Positions 1-7,635 of a stretch of DNA of 33,984 nt are shown here, piece by piece (position 1 is the stretch's first letter; each line of letters begins with the position of its first letter). The notes beneath the pieces were generated by a model that was given only the letters and a program-made list of their open reading frames with translations, made no database searches and was not told where the DNA came from. The DNA lies in contig JAABSV010000042.1 in the NCBI GenBank assembly GCA_011390165.1, positions 1 to 33,984 on the forward strand, written 5' to 3'. The DNA comes from Desulfobulbaceae bacterium. Its GTDB lineage: Bacteria > Desulfobacterota > Desulfobulbia > Desulfobulbales > Desulfocapsaceae. Position numbers and translations under genes: made by a program.

Positions 1-292
1 GCTGTTCCAGCCAGTCGAGGGGCAGCGGCAGCGCCTGAAAAATTATGTAGACCACCAGCAGCAAAGGGATGGCGGTGAGCAGCGGTTCGAGAAAGGACGG
101 TTTCGCCACTTGGGCGGACAGTTCCCCGGCCTGCCAGTCCCAGACCAGCCAGCCGCCAAGACCGGTGAGGATCACCAGCACATAGATGCCGAGGACAATG
201 GGGTGGACGGCACCAAAGAGCAGGGGGACGGTGGTGACTATCCCGCAACTCAACAGGGCCGCCAGACGGCGCAGAACGGTTTTCCTTTTCAC
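1..292 (-). CDS. O-antigen ligase-like membrane protein, N-terminal part (runs off the window)
   Basis: An open frame starts at a GTG at 292 and stays open to the window edge, giving about 97 residues. An AAGAGG stretch lies about 12 bases before the GTG, just after the stop of the export lipoprotein gene. After a basic start (V-K-R-K-T-V-L-R-R) there are three predicted membrane segments. The first ends in PLLFGAVHP, a motif I associate with the first helix of O-antigen ligase / WaaL-like polymerases; the other two are at roughly residues 32-50 and 75-92. Directly following a Wza-type gene, it probably joins or polymerises surface polysaccharide at the inner membrane. Only the N-terminus is visible, so another polytopic polysaccharide enzyme is possible. 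The family call is inference from context and one motif. Confidence 0.6.
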   Translation of the reverse strand, partial: MKRKTVLRRLAALLSCGIVTTVPLLFGAVHPIVLGIYVLVILTGLGGWLVWDWQAGELSAQVAKPSFLEPLLTAIPLLLVVYIIFQALPLPLDWLEQ

Positions 293-315
293 AGTGTGCA
301 GCAGGCCTCTTTTGG

Positions 316-1356
316 CTACCGTTGCGGATCTTTGAAGGTCATCCCGGTCCCCATGAAGCCAAGCGAGAATCCGGCGCCGGAGAAGAACTTGCCGGAGGCG
401 CTGGACTCGGCGTAGATGATATCCTGGTCTTTCAGGATCAGGGTGTCTCCGACTCCGGCCTGCAGGTCGCTGTAGCTGAGGCTGACCACCTGCCGCTCCT
501 TGCCCCGGCCCATAAAGCGGACCAGTTTGATTTTGTCGTCATCGGCGTAGCCGGCCAGACCGCCGGCAACGACGATCGCCTCGGTGATGGTCATGTTGTT
601 TTCCAGCGGGTAGGTACCGGGGTTGCGCACCGCCCCATCGACAAAGCACTGCCCCGATTCGGGGACAAAGATCACATCCCCGCCGCGGATGATATGGTTG
701 TGGGCCATGTTGCCGTTTTTGACCAGATCCTCAAGGTCGACCATATACGTCTGGGTCTCTCTGGTTTTCGGGTCTTCGCGGGTGATAAAGGCGTAGGCGC
801 CGGCCTCTTTCTTCAACCCATTGCCGACGGCAAGAACATCGAGGAGCCGGCGCCGGGAGACGTACTCATAGGTTCCCGGTTTCTCTACCGCCCCGACCAG
901 AGTGATCTGTTTGCTCAACCGCTCCTTGATGTAGACCGAGACATGCGGGTCGTGCAGGTAGTCGCGCCGGTAGAGTTCGGCGATCTTTGCCTCGGCCTCG
1001 CCGGCGGTGAGGTTCATGATACTCACCTCGCCAAGGAGAGGGACGTTGATCGAACCACGGGAGTTGACCCGCGCCTCGGTATTGAGGCCGCTCTCTTCAA
1101 GGACCTTGATCACCAGCAGATCGCCGTTGCCGAGCAGATATTCGGTATCGTCAGCGTCGTCGGCCAGCACCAGCGGTGCCAGGTTGATTCTGTTCTGCGT
1201 CGAGTCGTCCTCTTTCTGCTGGGCATGCAGCTGCTGGAACTGCTCGACACTGGTGGTGACGGTAAATTTTTCCTTGTCACCGCAGGCAGAGAGAAAGAGG
1301 GCAAGAAGTGTACAGCAGAAGAGGCCGGTGACTCGTAAGGGCGTTACGGAATTCAT
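316..1356 (-). CDS. Polysaccharide export outer-membrane lipoprotein (Wza/BexD-like)
   Basis: This 346-residue protein begins with a lipoprotein signal peptide: a short polar start, a hydrophobic run, then LSAC with Cys25 as the lipidation site. I chose the ATG at 1356 because it puts the signal peptide at the N-terminus; the frame is open further upstream. Residues about 73-150 look like the polysaccharide export domain (YLLGNGDLLVIKV, then VNSRGSINVPLLGEV). Two SLBB-type beta-grasp repeats follow, seen in VGAVEKPGTYEY and VDGAVRNPGTYPL. The family forms the outer-membrane channel for capsule or exopolysaccharide. It lies between a FecR-like gene and an O-antigen-ligase-like gene on the same strand, consistent with an export cluster continuing beyond the window. 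No strong Shine-Dalgarno is visible; the start could instead be the ATG nine bases upstream. Confidence 0.88.
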   Translation of the reverse strand: MNSVTPLRVTGLFCCTLLALFLSACGDKEKFTVTTSVEQFQQLHAQQKEDDSTQNRINLAPLVLADDADDTEYLLGNGDLLVIKVLEESGLNTEARVNSRGSINVPLLGEVSIMNLTAGEAEAKIAELYRRDYLHDPHVSVYIKERLSKQITLVGAVEKPGTYEYVSRRRLLDVLAVGNGLKKEAGAYAFITREDPKTRETQTYMVDLEDLVKNGNMAHNHIIRGGDVIFVPESGQCFVDGAVRNPGTYPLENNMTITEAIVVAGGLAGYADDDKIKLVRFMGRGKERQVVSLSYSDLQAGVGDTLILKDQDIIYAESSASGKFFSGAGFSLGFMGTGMTFKDPQR

Positions 1357-1394
1357 GGCTGGCATCGGCACGGTGGCGACGGTGGGGAAACGGA

Positions 1395-1432
1395 GAGGGC
1401 TATCTCCCAGATAGTTCTGAAAGATAGCCCTC
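1395..1432 (-). terminator. Perfect 11-bp stem-loop between the FecR-like and Wza-like genes
   Basis: GAGGGCTATCT (1395-1405) and AGATAGCCCTC (1422-1432) are exact inverted copies around a 16-base loop. On the minus strand the hairpin lies downstream of the FecR-like stop (1454) and upstream of the Wza-like start (1356). No U-run follows the stem (next bases TCCGTTTCC), so it may be a weak terminator, an attenuator or an mRNA-stabilising element rather than a classical terminator. The stem is observed; the function is inferred. Confidence 0.45.
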
Positions 1433-1453
1433 GCAGACAACAGGCTGGACTGC

Positions 1454-2197
1454 TTATAAGGCAGGGCTGGCAGGGGTTCCGGTACTGCCACCGCCGCCGA
1501 CCGGCACTTCCGGCTCCGGATCGGTGCTGCCGCCACCACCGCCGCCAGCGCCACCGTCGCCATCGCCATCATCCTGGGTACCGGCCGCCATGATACCGAC
1601 ACCACCCACTACCGCTGCCGAGGAAAACATCAGGGGCAGCAGCGCTGATTCCCCGCCAGTCGGGGTGACAGCCAGGACGATCCGGTTGTTGGCGTCGACC
1701 GTCTTCATCCCCTCGGCGGTGGCAAAGACCATCCTTCCTTCGGTGACGGTGATCTCGGTCTTGCCGGTAGCGTCGACCTCGACATAACCCTTCACCGCAC
1801 TCTGGCCGGCGGCGTTAAAGACCACCTCGGCGACGGTATAGGTCCCCTGCGGGGTATAAAAGGCAATGGTCCGGGTGTTGCTGGTGATATTGTAGTCGAC
1901 CCGGCCCTCTTTCACGTAAAGCTTGAAGGTATCGGCTTCGTTGGTCACCGCCACTTCGGCGTTGTCGGCGGCGATCAGCGAGATTCCCTCCGACTTGATC
2001 ATGCATTTGCCGTCACAGACGAGAAGTGCACCGTCTTCAATGGGGTTCTGCCCGCTGAGCTTGCTGACCAGTTGGCCTTCCTTGTAGACCGAAAGGTTGC
2101 CGTGGCCGATGCTGCCACCGGCGGCAAAACCCATGTTCGCCGTGCTGAGTGCCATAACTGCCGCTAGTGCCACAGCCCGCAAGAAGGTCTTCTTCAT
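1454..2197 (-). CDS. Secreted FecR-like protein with Gly/Asp/Pro-rich tail
   Basis: The ATG at 2197 is preceded by GGAG eight bases upstream and starts a clean signal peptide (MKKTFLRAVALAAVMAL, cleavage near A-A-G at about residue 26). The frame is open upstream, but those residues lack signal-peptide character. The mature protein of about 220 residues has FecR-type beta repeats (GALLVCDGKCMIKSEG, then KLYVKEGRVDYNI, then FYTPQGTYTVAEV). Near residue 185 comes a hydrophobic stretch (FSSAAVVGGVGIMAAG), followed by a low-complexity acidic, glycine- and proline-rich C-terminus. FecR-domain proteins outside iron signalling are common beside polysaccharide export genes and are thought to act in the cell envelope. 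Lying upstream of the Wza-like gene, this is probably the first gene of that cluster. Exact role unknown. Confidence 0.75.
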   Translation of the reverse strand: MKKTFLRAVALAAVMALSTANMGFAAGGSIGHGNLSVYKEGQLVSKLSGQNPIEDGALLVCDGKCMIKSEGISLIAADNAEVAVTNEADTFKLYVKEGRVDYNITSNTRTIAFYTPQGTYTVAEVVFNAAGQSAVKGYVEVDATGKTEITVTEGRMVFATAEGMKTVDANNRIVLAVTPTGGESALLPLMFSSAAVVGGVGIMAAGTQDDGDGDGGAGGGGGGSTDPEPEVPVGGGGSTGTPASPAL

Positions 2198-2535
2198 CTT
2201 TTTTTCTCCGTTTGTTGAAGGTTGTTTACTGGCCGGAAGAGTACCATGCCTCATACGCTATTCCGAACTCAGTACAAAATCCTGTACTCGACTTTGATTG
2301 GGAATGTATATGAAAAAGATTCTTAATACAAGTCAAATGTTCATTTTTGGGGAATCAATTGCTGAAATATCAACTGCTTCATTTTGTCAACATCGCTCAT
2401 TCAGAAAAAATACCTGAATTTTCGCACCGCCCACGGGTGAGGCGATAAAAAAGGTGGCGGCCGGAAGCCGCTGTTATTTTCAGAATGGCAAAAAGGGTGT
2501 ATCCTCCCTTCGAACGTGCATGGGAGGCTGCCGGA
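2198..2535. other. AT-rich divergent intergenic region
   Basis: This stretch separates the minus-strand polysaccharide block from the plus-strand kinase gene and is visibly more AT-rich than its surroundings, especially 2290-2400. It must carry promoters for both directions. For the minus strand I see a TTGACT hexamer (complement of 2331-2336) followed after 18-20 bases by CATATA/TATACA-like sequence (about 2305-2312), a weak match to a sigma-70 promoter. The palindrome at 2271-2288 lies just downstream of it. No plus-strand promoter stands out and I see no small gene. Confidence 0.5.
2271..2288. promoter_or_regulatory. Palindrome AGTACA-N6-TGTACT, possible operator
   Basis: Exact 6-bp arms separated by six bases make an 18-bp dyad. 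It sits about 75 bases upstream of the FecR-like start codon and just downstream of the candidate minus-strand promoter, where a repressor could block initiation or elongation. The symmetry is observed. I do not recognise the binding protein, and a 6-bp dyad can arise by chance. Confidence 0.35.
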
Positions 2536-5397
2536 ATGGAGAGCAAAAGGTCCAGACGCCTGGAGATCAGGCTGGTTGTCGGGGTGGTGCTGGTGAACCT
2601 GTTGCTGGCCGGCCTGGCCATGCTCTTTCTGGCCGAAAGCCGGGCCCATTACCACGAACGGCACTCTGCCAACAGCAAAAACCTGGCCAGGCTGCTGGCG
2701 CAAAGTGTCAGTGACAAGGCCCGCATGGTCGACGATGCGGTGGTCAGGGTGCGTCGGGAACTGGAACGGCAGCTGTACGGGGGGTTCCTCGATTTTCAAA
2801 CGCTCAGCCACCTGCTCAACTCGGAAGAGAGGCAGTTGCCGGATATCGACGGGATCCGCATCACCAACGCCGCCGGCGAGGTGGTCTTCGGCAAGGGCTT
2901 CGAGCCGGGGATGGCCACCAGCTACGCCGACCGCGCCTTCTTTGTCCGGCACCGTCAGCACCTCTCCCGGGAGGTGATTGTCACCGAACCGCTCAAAGGG
3001 CGGTTATCGGGGATCTGGATCATCGCCTTCACCCGCAGCTATACGGCCCCCGACGGCAGCTTTGCCGGCATCGTCACTGCCGCGGTGCCTGTGGATACCT
3101 TCAACCGCCTGCTCGCCCTGCCCAGCCTTGGCCGCACCGGCGCGGCAATGCTCCGCGGCGCCAACCGGGAACTGATCGCCCGCTTCCCCCCGTTTGCCGT
3201 CGATATTGCCGAACCGGGGAACAGTGCCGTCTCCGCCGAGTATGTACGCGCTGAAGAATCGGGGGAAGAGACAGCCACCTTCACCACCACCGAGACCCCG
3301 GACGGGGTGCCCCGGATGGTCACTCTGCAGCGGGTTCCCGGCTGGCCCTTCGTCCTCGGTGTCGGCCTGGTGAACGACGAGCAGTTCGCCCCCTTTGCAA
3401 ACCAGTTGTTCGGGATTGTCACCGCTCTTGCCCTCTTTCTCATCGGCTCCTCCCTCTACACCTGGCGGGCGGTGGTCCATCTGCGCGAGAGGGCGCGGCT
3501 CGACCGGCTCCACTTCGAGGATCTGACCAGAAGGCGAATCCTCATCGACCAGTCCCGGGACGGAATCGTCGTCCTCGACAAGCACGGCAAGGTGTGGGAG
3601 GCCAACCGGCGCTTTGCCGAGATGCTCGGTTACAGCGCCGAGGAGGTTGCCCGGCTGCATGTCTGGGACTGGGAAACGGTGGCAACCAGGGAAGAGTTGC
3701 AGACGACCATCGCCGAGATTGGCCCGGCCGGCGACCACTTCGAGACGATCCATCGCCGGCGGGACGGCTCCACCTTCCCGGTCGAGATCAGCACCAACGG
3801 GGTGGACACCGCCGGCGGCAAACTGGTCTTCTGCGTCTGCCGCGACATCAGCGAGCGCAAACGTGCCGCCGAAGCGCTTGCCCGCAAGGATGCCCTCCTC
3901 GAAGCCATTCTCCGCAACATCCCCTTCGACTTCTGGGCCCGTGACACACGGGGAAAGATCATCATGCAGAGTGAGGAGTCGGTGCGCTTCTGGGGCGATC
4001 TGCTCGCCGACCCCAGTCTCGATCTGCCGGTGGAGGAGAACCTGGCCCGACACTGGCGCCAGAACCACCAACGGGTACTGAACGGCGAGATCATCGCCGA
4101 GGACTACAGCCTGGCCGACGCCAGCGGCAACGAGCGACACTTCCACAAGATCCTGGCGCCAATCCGTGAGGGGGAGGCGATTCTCGGCATCCTCGGCATC
4201 AATATCGACATCACCGAGCGCAAACTGGCCGAGGAGGAGCGGCACCGGCTGCAGGCGCAACTGGTGCAGGCCCAGAAGATGGAGGCGATAGGCACCCTGG
4301 CCGGGGGCATCGCCCACGATTTCAACAACATCCTCATGGCAATCCTCGGCTATGCGGAAATGGCCCGCAACGACAGCCCGGAAGGCTCGACGGTGTCTAT
4401 GGATCTCGACAAGGTGATCGAGGCGAGCCGGCGGGCCTCCGCCCTGGTGAAACAGATCCTCGCCTTCAGCCGTCAGGCCGACACCGAGCGGATCCCCCTG
4501 GAACCGGGCCTGCTGGTCAAGGAGGCGATCAAGCTCCTCCGCCCCTCCCTCCCTTCCACCGTGGTGATCAGGCAAGAACTTGCCGCCAGCGGCTGGGCCA
4601 TCGTCGCCGACCCGACCCAGGTGCACCAGATCGTCATCAACCTGTGCAGCAACGCCTTCCACGCCATGGAGGAGAAAGGGGGGAAACTGACCATCGGCCT
4701 GCGCGAGTGCCACCTTACCCGGGAGGAACTGGTACAGTATCCGAAAGTCCAGTCGGGCCCCTTTGTCGTCCTCAGTGTCAGCGATACCGGGCCGGGGATC
4801 CCGCCGGCGATCCGCGACAAGATCTTCGAACCCTATTTCACCACCAAGGAGGTGGGCAAGGGGACCGGCATGGGGCTGGCCATAATCCATGGCATCGTCA
4901 CCACCAGCGGCGGCTTTGTCACCTGCCACAGCACCCTGGGCGAGGGGAGCCGTTTCGAGGTCTTCTTCCCGGCCATCGAGGGTGGGCCGTCACTTCCCGA
5001 AGGCGACGCCAGGGAACCGCTCCCCACCGGCAGCGAGCGGGTGCTGCTGGTGGACGACGAAACCGGGCTGGCGGCCATGGAAAAAACCATGCTGGAAAAA
5101 CTCGGCTACCAGGTGACCGTCTGCACCAGCGGCAGCGAGGCCCTGGCCACCTTTGCCAGAGAACCGGAGCGCTACGATCTGGTCCTCACCGACCAGACCA
5201 TGCCCGGCCTTACCGGGCTGGAACTGGCCCGTTACCTGCTCGAGATGCGCCCCGACCTGCCGATCATCCTCTGTACCGGCTTCAGCAACCTGGTCGACGA
5301 GGAGCGGGCCAAAGGCAGCGGTATCAAGGGCTATGCCCTGAAACCCCTCAGCCTGCTGGACCTCTCCCGGCTGCTCCGCCAGGTACTCGATTCCTGA
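2536..5397 (+). CDS. Membrane hybrid sensor histidine kinase (Cache-like sensor, two PAS, HisKA, HATPase, receiver)
   Basis: A 953-residue kinase. The ATG at 2536 was chosen because GGGAGG stands eight bases before it; the frame opens at 2485. In order: a membrane helix (about 12-33), a periplasmic region of roughly 255 residues resembling a double-Cache sensor, a second helix (about 290-311), a PAS domain (about 333-448) ending in the usual D-I-S-E-R-K junction, a second PAS domain (to about 568), HisKA with phospho-acceptor His594 in GGIAHDFNN, an HATPase with DTGPGIP and GTGMGLAI boxes, and a C-terminal receiver with phospho-acceptor Asp886 in LTDQTMPG and a conserved K-P near the end. It probably senses a small ligand outside the cytoplasm and relays phosphate internally. 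No DNA-binding regulator is adjacent, so the output partner is unknown. The DUF4139-type gene follows after 55 bases. Confidence 0.93.
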   Translation: MESKRSRRLEIRLVVGVVLVNLLLAGLAMLFLAESRAHYHERHSANSKNLARLLAQSVSDKARMVDDAVVRVRRELERQLYGGFLDFQTLSHLLNSEERQLPDIDGIRITNAAGEVVFGKGFEPGMATSYADRAFFVRHRQHLSREVIVTEPLKGRLSGIWIIAFTRSYTAPDGSFAGIVTAAVPVDTFNRLLALPSLGRTGAAMLRGANRELIARFPPFAVDIAEPGNSAVSAEYVRAEESGEETATFTTTETPDGVPRMVTLQRVPGWPFVLGVGLVNDEQFAPFANQLFGIVTALALFLIGSSLYTWRAVVHLRERARLDRLHFEDLTRRRILIDQSRDGIVVLDKHGKVWEANRRFAEMLGYSAEEVARLHVWDWETVATREELQTTIAEIGPAGDHFETIHRRRDGSTFPVEISTNGVDTAGGKLVFCVCRDISERKRAAEALARKDALLEAILRNIPFDFWARDTRGKIIMQSEESVRFWGDLLADPSLDLPVEENLARHWRQNHQRVLNGEIIAEDYSLADASGNERHFHKILAPIREGEAILGILGINIDITERKLAEEERHRLQAQLVQAQKMEAIGTLAGGIAHDFNNILMAILGYAEMARNDSPEGSTVSMDLDKVIEASRRASALVKQILAFSRQADTERIPLEPGLLVKEAIKLLRPSLPSTVVIRQELAASGWAIVADPTQVHQIVINLCSNAFHAMEEKGGKLTIGLRECHLTREELVQYPKVQSGPFVVLSVSDTGPGIPPAIRDKIFEPYFTTKEVGKGTGMGLAIIHGIVTTSGGFVTCHSTLGEGSRFEVFFPAIEGGPSLPEGDAREPLPTGSERVLLVDDETGLAAMEKTMLEKLGYQVTVCTSGSEALATFAREPERYDLVLTDQTMPGLTGLELARYLLEMRPDLPIILCTGFSNLVDEERAKGSGIKGYALKPLSLLDLSRLLRQVLDS

Positions 5398-5452
5398 CGC
5401 GCTAATGCTGCGCCCGTCAGAGAGGCCAACTTTAATTTCCAAGGAGACTCGC

Positions 5453-7531
5453 ATGAACTGGTCAGCCATGGCTCGAACCACCACGGTGTTCACCCTGCTC
5501 TGCCTCGCCCCCCTCACCCTGCTACCGGCGCCGACGGCCGGCGAAGAGCTGCCGGTGGTCCGGGTGGTGCTCTACAAGAACGGGGTTGCCTATGTCGAGC
5601 GGGGCGGTGAGCTGGCCGGCGCCGGCAGCATCACCCTCGCCTTTCGCGCCGAAGAGATGGCCGACATCCTCAAGTCGCTGAGCGTCTCGGTGGACTCCGG
5701 GGCGGTGGAGCGGGTCCGTTTCAGCACCGACGAGAGCCTCGAGGAAAAACTCCGCAACTTCCCCTTCCGGATCCTCCCCGGGCAGGGGCTCACCCCTCTG
5801 CTTGACACCCTGCGCGGGGCCCGGATCAGCGCCAGGCGTGGCAGCGAGACCATCGACGGGGTGATCATCTCGGCCCGGGAGGTGCCGGCCAGTGAGCGGC
5901 AGCCGGCACAGAACCTGCTCACCCTGCTCACCACAGGTGGCTCCATCGACAGCCATGAACTCCTCTCTCTAGACGAACTTCGCTTTGCCGACCCGCGGCT
6001 GCAGCAGCAACTGGCCGACTATCTGCAGATCGTCACCGAGGTGCGGAATCAGGAGCGTCGCATCCTCCATCTCGACCTGGCCGGCGGCAGTTCCGGCCGT
6101 CTCACCGCCCGCTACCTCACGCCGATGCCGGTGTGGAAGTCGAGCTACCGCCTGCTCTTTCCGAGCGAAGGACAGGCACTCCTCGAGGGGTGGGCTGTGG
6201 TCGACAACACCTCCGGCGAGGAATGGCAGGACATCTCTCTCGCCCTCGTCTCCGGACGGCCGGTCAGTTTCCGGACCAACCTCTACCCGCCGGTCCACGT
6301 TGAGCGCCCCCTGGTGGAGTTGCCGGGAATCGCCGCCCTGGCCCCTTTGACCTACGAGACCAGGCTACGGGGCAAATCGACCCTCGGGGCCAGTATGGCC
6401 CGGGGTGGGAGGGATGCCGAGGCCGATACCGCCGTCTTCGCCGAGACAATGCCGGCCGCTGCTCCGCTTGCCCAACTCGCCCCGCCCCCCCAGAAAACCA
6501 GCGCTGATGGCCTGGAAAAACTGCTGGCCCGGGAGAGCGCCTTCGCCGCCACCGCCAGCGGCAGCGAGGCCGGGGCCCTGTTCGCCTACAATTTTCCCGG
6601 CCGGGTGACCGTTCGCCAGGGGGAATCGGTGATGCTCCCCTTCCTGCAGAGACCAGTCACCGCCAGCCGGCTGCTCATCTACTCCGAAAGACAGACGGTA
6701 CGCAACCACCCGATGCTGGCCGTGGAACTGGCCAACGACACCGGCCTCACCCTGGATGGTGGGCCGGTAACCCTTTTTGACGGGGGGGAATATGCCGGCG
6801 AGGCCATGTTCGAGACCACCTTGCCGGAGGAGAAGCGGCTGCTCAGCTACGGGTTGGACCCCGGCACCACCATCCGCCTGGAGCCCGGCAGCGGCCAGCG
6901 CCAGGTGGAGCAGGTGCGCATCCACCGGGGGGTGATGAGCATCAGCCTGCGCTCCCGGCAAATCAGCCACTACAGGGTGAGCAACAGCGACCGGCGGGCC
7001 AAGTCCCTTCTTCTTGAGCGACCGCTTCAGGCCAACTACCAGGTAATCTCCCCCACCCCCAGTGAAACCACCGCCACCAGCAACCGTTTTCGCCTCGAGC
7101 TGCCCGCCGAGGGGAGTGCCGAACTGCGGGTGGTGGAAGAGTACCCGCACACCGAGATCGTCCGGCTGGCCAATCTCGACAGCAACCGGTTGCTGGTCTA
7201 CAGCCGCAACAGCGAGATCTCGGCGGCGGCCCGGGCGGCGATCGACAGGATCATCGACCAGCAGCGGCTGATCGACCGCGCCGGCAGCGAACTGGCCGAT
7301 GGCGAGGAGCGGCTGGCCCAACTCGGCACCAGCATGGAGCGGCTCCGCCACAACCTGCAGAGCCTCAACCAGATCCGCGGCCAGGAGGCGCAGGTACAGC
7401 GGCTGGCCGAAGAGCTGGGTCGGCTGCAGAGTGAGGCCGACAACCGGGAGAAGGCCAACACCCAGCAGCGCGACCGGCTGCGTGGCCTGCAGGAGGAGCT
7501 GGCGAAATTGATCGAGAATACCGCCGTCTGA
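5453..7531 (+). CDS. Secreted DUF4139-family protein with C-terminal coiled coil
   Basis: The ATG at 5453 follows AAGGAG by six bases and opens a signal peptide (hydrophobic core TTVFTLLCLAPLTLL, cleavage near residue 30). The frame is open 16 codons upstream but without a ribosome site. The 692-residue product has the features I know from DUF4140/DUF4139 proteins: an N-terminal strand with VVLYKNGVAYVER, a central beta-rich region with LTARYLTPMPVWKSSYRL and a W-A-V-V-D-N-T-S-G-E-E-W stretch, and a later beta domain ending in RVVEEYPHTE. A Pro/Ala-rich linker lies near 340-360, and the last ~100 residues are a charged heptad-rich coiled coil. The biochemical role of the family is not established. 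It lies 55 bases after the hybrid kinase and may be co-transcribed with it. Confidence 0.72.
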   Translation: MNWSAMARTTTVFTLLCLAPLTLLPAPTAGEELPVVRVVLYKNGVAYVERGGELAGAGSITLAFRAEEMADILKSLSVSVDSGAVERVRFSTDESLEEKLRNFPFRILPGQGLTPLLDTLRGARISARRGSETIDGVIISAREVPASERQPAQNLLTLLTTGGSIDSHELLSLDELRFADPRLQQQLADYLQIVTEVRNQERRILHLDLAGGSSGRLTARYLTPMPVWKSSYRLLFPSEGQALLEGWAVVDNTSGEEWQDISLALVSGRPVSFRTNLYPPVHVERPLVELPGIAALAPLTYETRLRGKSTLGASMARGGRDAEADTAVFAETMPAAAPLAQLAPPPQKTSADGLEKLLARESAFAATASGSEAGALFAYNFPGRVTVRQGESVMLPFLQRPVTASRLLIYSERQTVRNHPMLAVELANDTGLTLDGGPVTLFDGGEYAGEAMFETTLPEEKRLLSYGLDPGTTIRLEPGSGQRQVEQVRIHRGVMSISLRSRQISHYRVSNSDRRAKSLLLERPLQANYQVISPTPSETTATSNRFRLELPAEGSAELRVVEEYPHTEIVRLANLDSNRLLVYSRNSEISAAARAAIDRIIDQQRLIDRAGSELADGEERLAQLGTSMERLRHNLQSLNQIRGQEAQVQRLAEELGRLQSEADNREKANTQQRDRLRGLQEELAKLIENTAV

Positions 7532-7635
7532 TTTTTTCGACTGCTTGATTTTCAGGGATGTGACAGGGATTTTGGCTCCCTTGGGACTCCCTGCCGGCCA
7601 CAACCATTCATAGTATTTTCCCACACGAGATCGCC

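Noticed and set aside
322..1338. A 338-codon open frame on the plus strand across the Wza-like gene
   Set aside because: It is the antisense shadow of a clear export lipoprotein; its translation has no recognisable motif and GC-rich codon use readily yields such frames.
3004..4929. A 641-codon minus-strand frame opposite the hybrid kinase
   Set aside because: Antisense of an unmistakable kinase with ordered domains; no independent motifs.
7550..7605. Overlapping AGGGA/TCCCT hairpins after the DUF4139-type gene as a terminator or attenuator
   Set aside because: Stems are five to six pairs and there is no U-run or leader peptide.
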